Source of the DNA: Hoylesella enoeca JCM 12259
GTDB taxonomy: Bacteria; Bacteroidota; Bacteroidia; Bacteroidales; Bacteroidaceae
DNA length: 39,655 bases
Assembly (NCBI RefSeq): GCF_000613405.1
Contig: NZ_BAIX01000020.1
Location: 1 to 39,655 of the forward strand
Reading direction: 5' to 3'
Shown: piece after piece, positions 36,200 to 39,655 of the stretch
Numbering within the stretch: the stretch's first letter is position 1
Layout of the letters: the number at the start of each line of letters is the position of its first letter
Notes under the pieces: generated by a model
Told to the model about the DNA's origin: nothing
The model's input: the letters and a program-made list of their open reading frames with translations, nothing else
Database searches by the model: none
Made by a program: the position numbers and the translations under genes

Positions 36200-36958
36200 T
36201 TATTTCCAAGCGTCGATAATGCCTTTAAAGTCGGCTGCTTTTAATGAAGCGCCACCGATCAGACCACCATCAATGTCGGGTTTAGAGAACAATTCGGGTG
36301 CATTGCTGGCTTTGCAGCTGCCGCCATAAAGGATCGTGGTGTCTTCGGCAACTTCTTTCCCGTATTTATCTGCAATGACTGAACGCACGAAAGCGTGGAT
36401 TTCCTCGGCTTGATCTGCCGTTGCAGTCTTGCCAGTTCCTATGGCCCAAATCGGCTCATAAGCGATAATGACATTCTTAAACTCTTCTGCCGACAGATTG
36501 AAAACACTGCCTTCAAGTTCTGCCTTGCAAACATCGTTCTGCTTGTTAGCTTCGCGTTCTTCTAAGGTTTCACCGATACAGAAGATCACTTTGAGGCCAT
36601 TTTTCAAAGCGAGAAGCACTTTTTCTTTCAGAATTTCGGGTGTTTCGTTGTAATATTGGCGGCGTTCCGAATGTCCGAGAATGACGTATTGGGCGCCGGT
36701 ACTCTTTACCATCTCTGCCGAAACCTCTCCGGTGAAAGCTCCTTTTTCCTTATCGGCGCAGTTTTCTGCACCTAAACCAATGATGTCTTGATTCAAGACG
36801 CCAGCCACAGAAGCCAAATGAATAAATGGTGTGCAGATGATTACACCGCAATTGGGCTTTTCTGCTGTCAGAGAAGTATTCAATTCTTTGGCCAAAGCCA
36901 CGCCTTCTTGAAGATTCAAGTTCATCTTCCAGTTACCTGCTACAATTTTTTTTCTCAT
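36200..36958 (-). CDS. tpiA: Triosephosphate isomerase, in frame with the upstream DoxX gene
   Basis: TpiA interconverts dihydroxyacetone phosphate and glyceraldehyde-3-phosphate. The protein from the ATG at 36958 begins [15 protein letters not shown]; active-site histidine is in [10 protein letters not shown], catalytic glutamate in [12 protein letters not shown], and phosphate loop [11 protein letters not shown] with GLIGGASLK. Length is 252, exactly the expected size. The reading frame continues upstream without a stop into the DoxX membrane protein, so a 688-residue fusion is also possible (see the finding). An A-rich stretch with AAGAAGAAAAACA before the ATG could serve as ribosome entry, and separate translation is the default view. 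Confidence 0.95.
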   Translation of the reverse strand: MRKKIVAGNWKMNLNLQEGVALAKELNTSLTAEKPNCGVIICTPFIHLASVAGVLNQDIIGLGAENCADKEKGAFTGEVSAEMVKSTGAQYVILGHSERRQYYNETPEILKEKVLLALKNGLKVIFCIGETLEEREANKQNDVCKAELEGSVFNLSAEEFKNVIIAYEPIWAIGTGKTATADQAEEIHAFVRSVIADKYGKEVAEDTTILYGGSCKASNAPELFSKPDIDGGLIGGASLKAADFKGIIDAWK

Positions 36959-38266
36959 TGTTTTTCTTCTTTTTAAACGTTGATATATTTTGTTTGACTC
37001 TTCTTTTCGTTTCAACCAGCGAGTCCAAGCCCACATTCTGTCGGCGACGGTGAGCACTAACAAAGGAAGCACAAACCACAAAAGGATTTTCAATATTTTA
37101 CCGGGAACGCTGTCGGTAGGCATTTTTCCGATGCTCAATTGCTGTAAAGGAGCATTCAATTCATCGCCTTTGGGCAAGTCATTGTGACTCCATTTGCGGA
37201 TGATCTCACCGTTTTTGAGTAGCATCAAACCCGGATTGCTGCGGATCATAGTTTTTAATGTGGTCTCATCTGTGGTGCAGAAAGGGTATTCGGCGCCTGT
37301 AATGTCTTCCCATTTTGTAATGGCCTCTTTTGTGCTTGCCGTTAAACAATAGAAAGGAATATGCTCTTCCTGTGCGTATTCGAAGATCTGGTCGATGGCT
37401 CCGAAGTTGCTGTCGTCGGCTTGTTCCAAGTGGGGTGAGATGAGCAGAAAGGTATATCCCGAATCGGAAAGCACTTCGTTGGTAATATCTTGACCGTCGT
37501 TCATCCGTTCGATAGCGAAATCGTGGATCGGCGGAACATATCCAGCTTCGATCTGTACGGTCTTGCTGTCTACGAAAGTCCATGTGGAATCTGGATAATC
37601 TGCTAATGAAAATGCTTTCTCTACGCCGTTTTTACGCATCAGAAAAGTGGTTTCAAATTTGGGCTTCTTAGCTCCTTGCGGTATTTCCATCCCTGATTTG
37701 ATATTCACTCCGACGCGATATGGACGGAAATCAAACTGCGGTAGCTTGTAGAGACTATATCCGCTGGACAGCAGAATAAAGATAATCGTGTAGTTAATGA
37801 TGATCCATTGATTGGTTTTAGAGATGAATCGCACCATTCTCAGCGGCCAAGCAGCCACTGTAATGGCACAAATCAGCAACACAATGTTCTTGATAAACGA
37901 CTCGGTGTTGGTCAATGTGATGACGTCTCCAAAGCATCCGCAATCTTTTATAGGATTGGCGACGACCAACCAAACGGTGATCAGCGTCATGATCGATATG
38001 AAACCGACAATCAAACGGGATGTCAGTCGCCTACGAATAGCAAACAGCATCAGAATACCCAATGTAAACTCGCAAGCCGACAAGCCCACAGAAGCAGATA
38101 ATGTAATCCAATCGGGGATGTAACTGCGCAGATTCAGCACCGTGAGATAGTCCTGAATCTTATATTGTGTACCTAAGGGATCAATGGCTTTGACGTATCC
38201 CGAGAAGATAAACGTCGCTGCAATGATCAGTCGGCATAAGTTTACTATGATGCGTTTGATATTCAC
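36959..38266 (-). CDS. DoxX-type membrane protein, BT_3928-like, reading on into tpiA
   Basis: Four N-terminal transmembrane helices form a DoxX-like module ([54 protein letters not shown] with the CGCFGD cysteine motif, [13 protein letters not shown]). A fifth helix ([20 protein letters not shown]) leads to an extracytoplasmic thioredoxin-like region of about 170 residues, and a last helix ([18 protein letters not shown]) is followed by a basic cytoplasmic tail. The start is GTG at 38266, overlapping the DUF1599 stop by four bases (GTGA). The 5' part to the tpiA ATG encodes 436 residues. The CGCFGD near DoxX suggests a redox role; this is inference. No stop codon precedes tpiA. Confidence 0.85.
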
Positions 38267-38826
38267 GCTTCTTGTTCTTGTTCTTTTAATTTGATAGCTC
38301 CGAAGGTTGCATAATTGACAATATCCATATAGTTGGCGTCTATTCCTTCTGAAACCAAGGCATGACCGTCGATGTTTTCCAACTCTTTAATACGTTGGAT
38401 TTTCGTTAATATGAAGTCGGTGTAACTGCTCACACGCATGGCACGCCATGCCTCATCATAGTCGTGATTCTTCCGAAGCATGAGTCTCAATGCTTCGTCG
38501 GCATGCTGATCATAGAGAGCCAACGACTCATCGGGGGTGATATCTGCTTTATCGGCAAAACCTTTTGACAGTTGGATCAATCCCACAAGTCCATAATTGA
38601 TCAGCGCAATGAACTCCGGACGAATACCTTCGTCCACCATTGCTTTTTTTTTCAGCTCCAAAGAGCGAATGCGTTTAGCTTTGATAAAAAGTTGATCGGT
38701 GAGTGATGAGGGACGAAGAATGCGCCATGAAGCTCCGTAATCATGCAGTTTCTTTTCGAAAAGTGCACGACATTCGGCCATTACGGTCTTGAATTGATCT
38801 TCTGTTTTCAACGAATTTGCTGCCAT
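38263..38826 (-). CDS. DUF1599 domain protein
   Basis: A soluble 187-residue protein with two similar halves: [20 protein letters not shown] and [20 protein letters not shown] are clearly repeated, each followed by KRIRSLE or QRIKELE. The pattern matches DUF1599, a family related to nucleotide pyrophosphatase-like folds with acidic and histidine residues. The frame extends to 38973, but the promoter at 38847-38877 places the start at the ATG at 38826. It is coupled to the DoxX gene by a four-base overlap; the DUF1599-DoxX-tpiA-SPOR order is conserved in Bacteroides. Function unknown. Confidence 0.87.
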   Translation of the reverse strand: MAANSLKTEDQFKTVMAECRALFEKKLHDYGASWRILRPSSLTDQLFIKAKRIRSLELKKKAMVDEGIRPEFIALINYGLVGLIQLSKGFADKADITPDESLALYDQHADEALRLMLRKNHDYDEAWRAMRVSSYTDFILTKIQRIKELENIDGHALVSEGIDANYMDIVNYATFGAIKLKEQEQEA

Positions 38827-38846
38827 AAAAGTCTGAAATCTTCGTG

Positions 38847-38877
38847 CAAAATTACGCATTTCATTTGATACAACCAA
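38847..38877 (-). promoter_or_regulatory. Promoter of the DUF1599-DoxX-tpiA string
   Basis: Minus strand TAATTTTG (38847-38854) with TTG at 38875-38877 (20-base spacer) or 38871-38873 (16-base spacer). It leaves a leader of only about 15 bases before the ATG at 38826. Confidence 0.65.
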
Positions 38878-38994
38878 ATAGGGGATTGTCAATTGATCCG
38901 TAAGAAAATGAGAATTGATCATTCTGCTTGGTTGATCATAAATGCAGATCAACAGTAACCAAGCTCTGCACACCCACGTGCCACGTGTTGATTC

Positions 38995-39396
38995 TCAATT
39001 CTCAATCCGTTTGCGAATCACGCGCACGGTGCCGCATAACACGTCATACCGTATTTGCAACGAGTCTCGTTTGATTCGTAAGGCGGTCGGAATGATGCGA
39101 GTGCCGTGTCGGGTGATCTGCTGCTGCACCGCTTGCAGAGCCGAATCGGTGTGCGCAATATCTTCTTGTGTCATTTTCAGCGAAGCCTTTTGCCAAATGT
39201 CCAATACCTTTTTACGAGCATTGATTGCTTTGGGATAGCGTTCGCGAAGCGCTTTGATCGAATCGAGCGCTTGTCGATACTCCTTATTATTATATAAGGT
39301 CTCAATACGAACGACTGTTTTCGCCGCTCGTTCCTCATCCGTTTGTCCGCACGCCACGCATGCCATCACGGCGAAAATCACAATCAGTTTTTTCAT
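38995..39396 (-). CDS. Small lipoprotein, coiled-coil type
   Basis: A 133-residue lipoprotein. The signal sequence MKKLIVIFAVMACVACGQTD has the lipobox cysteine in VACG. The rest is charged and helical with TPR-like spacing (ETLYNNKEYRQALDSIKALR, RYPKAINARKKVLDIWQKA), compatible with an envelope adaptor. No precise family is recognised. The upstream frame to 39408 uses a TTG that overlaps the -7 box, so the ATG at 39396 was chosen. Apart from its promoter, the 243-base region from 39397 holds the right-end promoter and leader. Confidence 0.85.
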   Translation of the reverse strand: MKKLIVIFAVMACVACGQTDEERAAKTVVRIETLYNNKEYRQALDSIKALRERYPKAINARKKVLDIWQKASLKMTQEDIAHTDSALQAVQQQITRHGTRIIPTALRIKRDSLQIRYDVLCGTVRVIRKRIEN

Positions 39397-39405
39397 AACA
39401 GGGGG

Positions 39406-39413
39406 CAAATCTA
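39406..39413 (-). promoter_or_regulatory. -7 element of the lipoprotein gene (very short leader)
   Basis: Minus strand TAGATTTG ends only 9 bases before the ATG at 39396, so the transcript is probably leaderless or nearly so. No TTG at the -33 distance. Confidence 0.5.
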
Positions 39414-39508
39414 CGATAAATCGTCGGAAAAATCGAAAGAACCCCGAAGATTAACTTAATTCTTTTGATCATAAAACGTCTTTCTGCAATTAAATTATTC
39501 TCATTTTC

Positions 39509-39539
39509 TTGCTCCTTTAAGAAACTTTATTTACCTTTG
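39509..39539 (+). promoter_or_regulatory. Bacteroidota promoter for the right-end gene
   Basis: TTG (39509-39511), 20-base spacer, TACCTTTG (39532-39539) followed by CCCCC, the same arrangement as the left-end promoter. It leaves about 95 bases of leader before the ATG at 39640. Confidence 0.75.
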
Positions 39540-39555
39540 CCCCCAGTTTTTCGCC

Positions 39556-39590
39556 TTCGCCCCCTAAGTTAGGGGGATGGGGGTCTGAAC
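39556..39590 (+). repeat. 35-bp leader element, inverted copy of 85-119
   Basis: Identical over 35 bases to the minus strand of 85-119. Palindrome CCCCCTAAGTTAGGGGG at 39560-39576, then ATGGGGGTCTGAAC. Confidence 0.85.
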
Positions 39591-39639
39591 AATTAAAGAG
39601 ATGATTAAACAAACAAATATAAACAGCAGCAATAAGAGC

Positions 39640-39655
39640 ATGCAAAAGAACTCTG
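39640..39655 (+). CDS. 5' end of an outward-facing gene (starts MQKNS), truncated by window edge
   Basis: ATG at 39640 followed by codons for QKNS. It differs from the left-end gene start in one of sixteen bases, with the same amino acids. The product cannot be identified from five codons. Confidence 0.5.

Overview
The window looks like a chromosomal segment of a Bacteroidota species, most likely a Prevotella-like member of Bacteroidales. Three things point there: many start sites carry the Bacteroidota promoter form (TTG, about 19-20 bases, then TAnnTTTG); type IX secretion genes are present (porX, porW, porT); and several genes belong to families typical of the phylum (standalone AICAR transformylase, BT_3928-type DoxX protein next to tpiA, DUF1599, DMP19, PorX-type response regulator). 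No phage, insertion sequence, CRISPR array or antibiotic-resistance cassette was seen. Identification rests on reading translated sequence only; no database search was possible.

Layout. Positions 1-16 and 39640-39655 are the first codons of two outward-facing genes that both begin MQKNS, and each has the same promoter and palindromic leader. From 349 to about 12300 nearly everything is on the minus strand: aroA, a small Cys-containing membrane protein, a metal ABC permease, porW, porX, tsaE, an ABC-F ATPase and an M13 peptidase, in that transcriptional order. A tRNA-Pro with its own promoter and terminator follows (12411-12483). Then come DMP19-smpB-HAD phosphatase (minus), uvrA, a MATE transporter and rmuC (plus), and the translation block thrS, infC, rpmI, rplT (minus). 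The 24.7-31.4 kb part holds a two-gene 5'-nucleotidase (plus), porT (minus), a small ferredoxin (plus), a PatB-type aminotransferase and a DUF3737 protein (minus), and purH (plus). From 31.4 kb to the end the genes are again on the minus strand: a small lipoprotein, DUF1599, a DoxX protein fused in frame to tpiA, a SPOR protein, adk, obgE, pgeF and an M23 peptidase.

Functional picture. This is mainly core genome: tRNA modification (tsaE), ribosome function and rescue (ABC-F, smpB, obgE, infC, L35, L20, thrS), DNA repair (uvrA, rmuC), central and nucleotide metabolism (aroA, tpiA, adk, purH, 5'-nucleotidase), and envelope and protein secretion (porT, porW, porX, M23, SPOR). 

The unusual content lies in the DNA itself. 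(1) There is a family of 22-bp-period tandem arrays at three loci, one of them inside porW, where three units equal 66 bp and keep the frame. (2) There are octamer-period repeats in three gaps of the porX operon. (3) The two window ends carry inverted, paralogous promoter-leaders. (4) Seven genes need one missing base restored and an eighth (porT) needs a similar correction; in six of the seven the restored base rebuilds a GGC/GCC, which points to a systematic sequencing artefact or a mutational bias. (5) A membrane DoxX protein and triosephosphate isomerase share one open frame.
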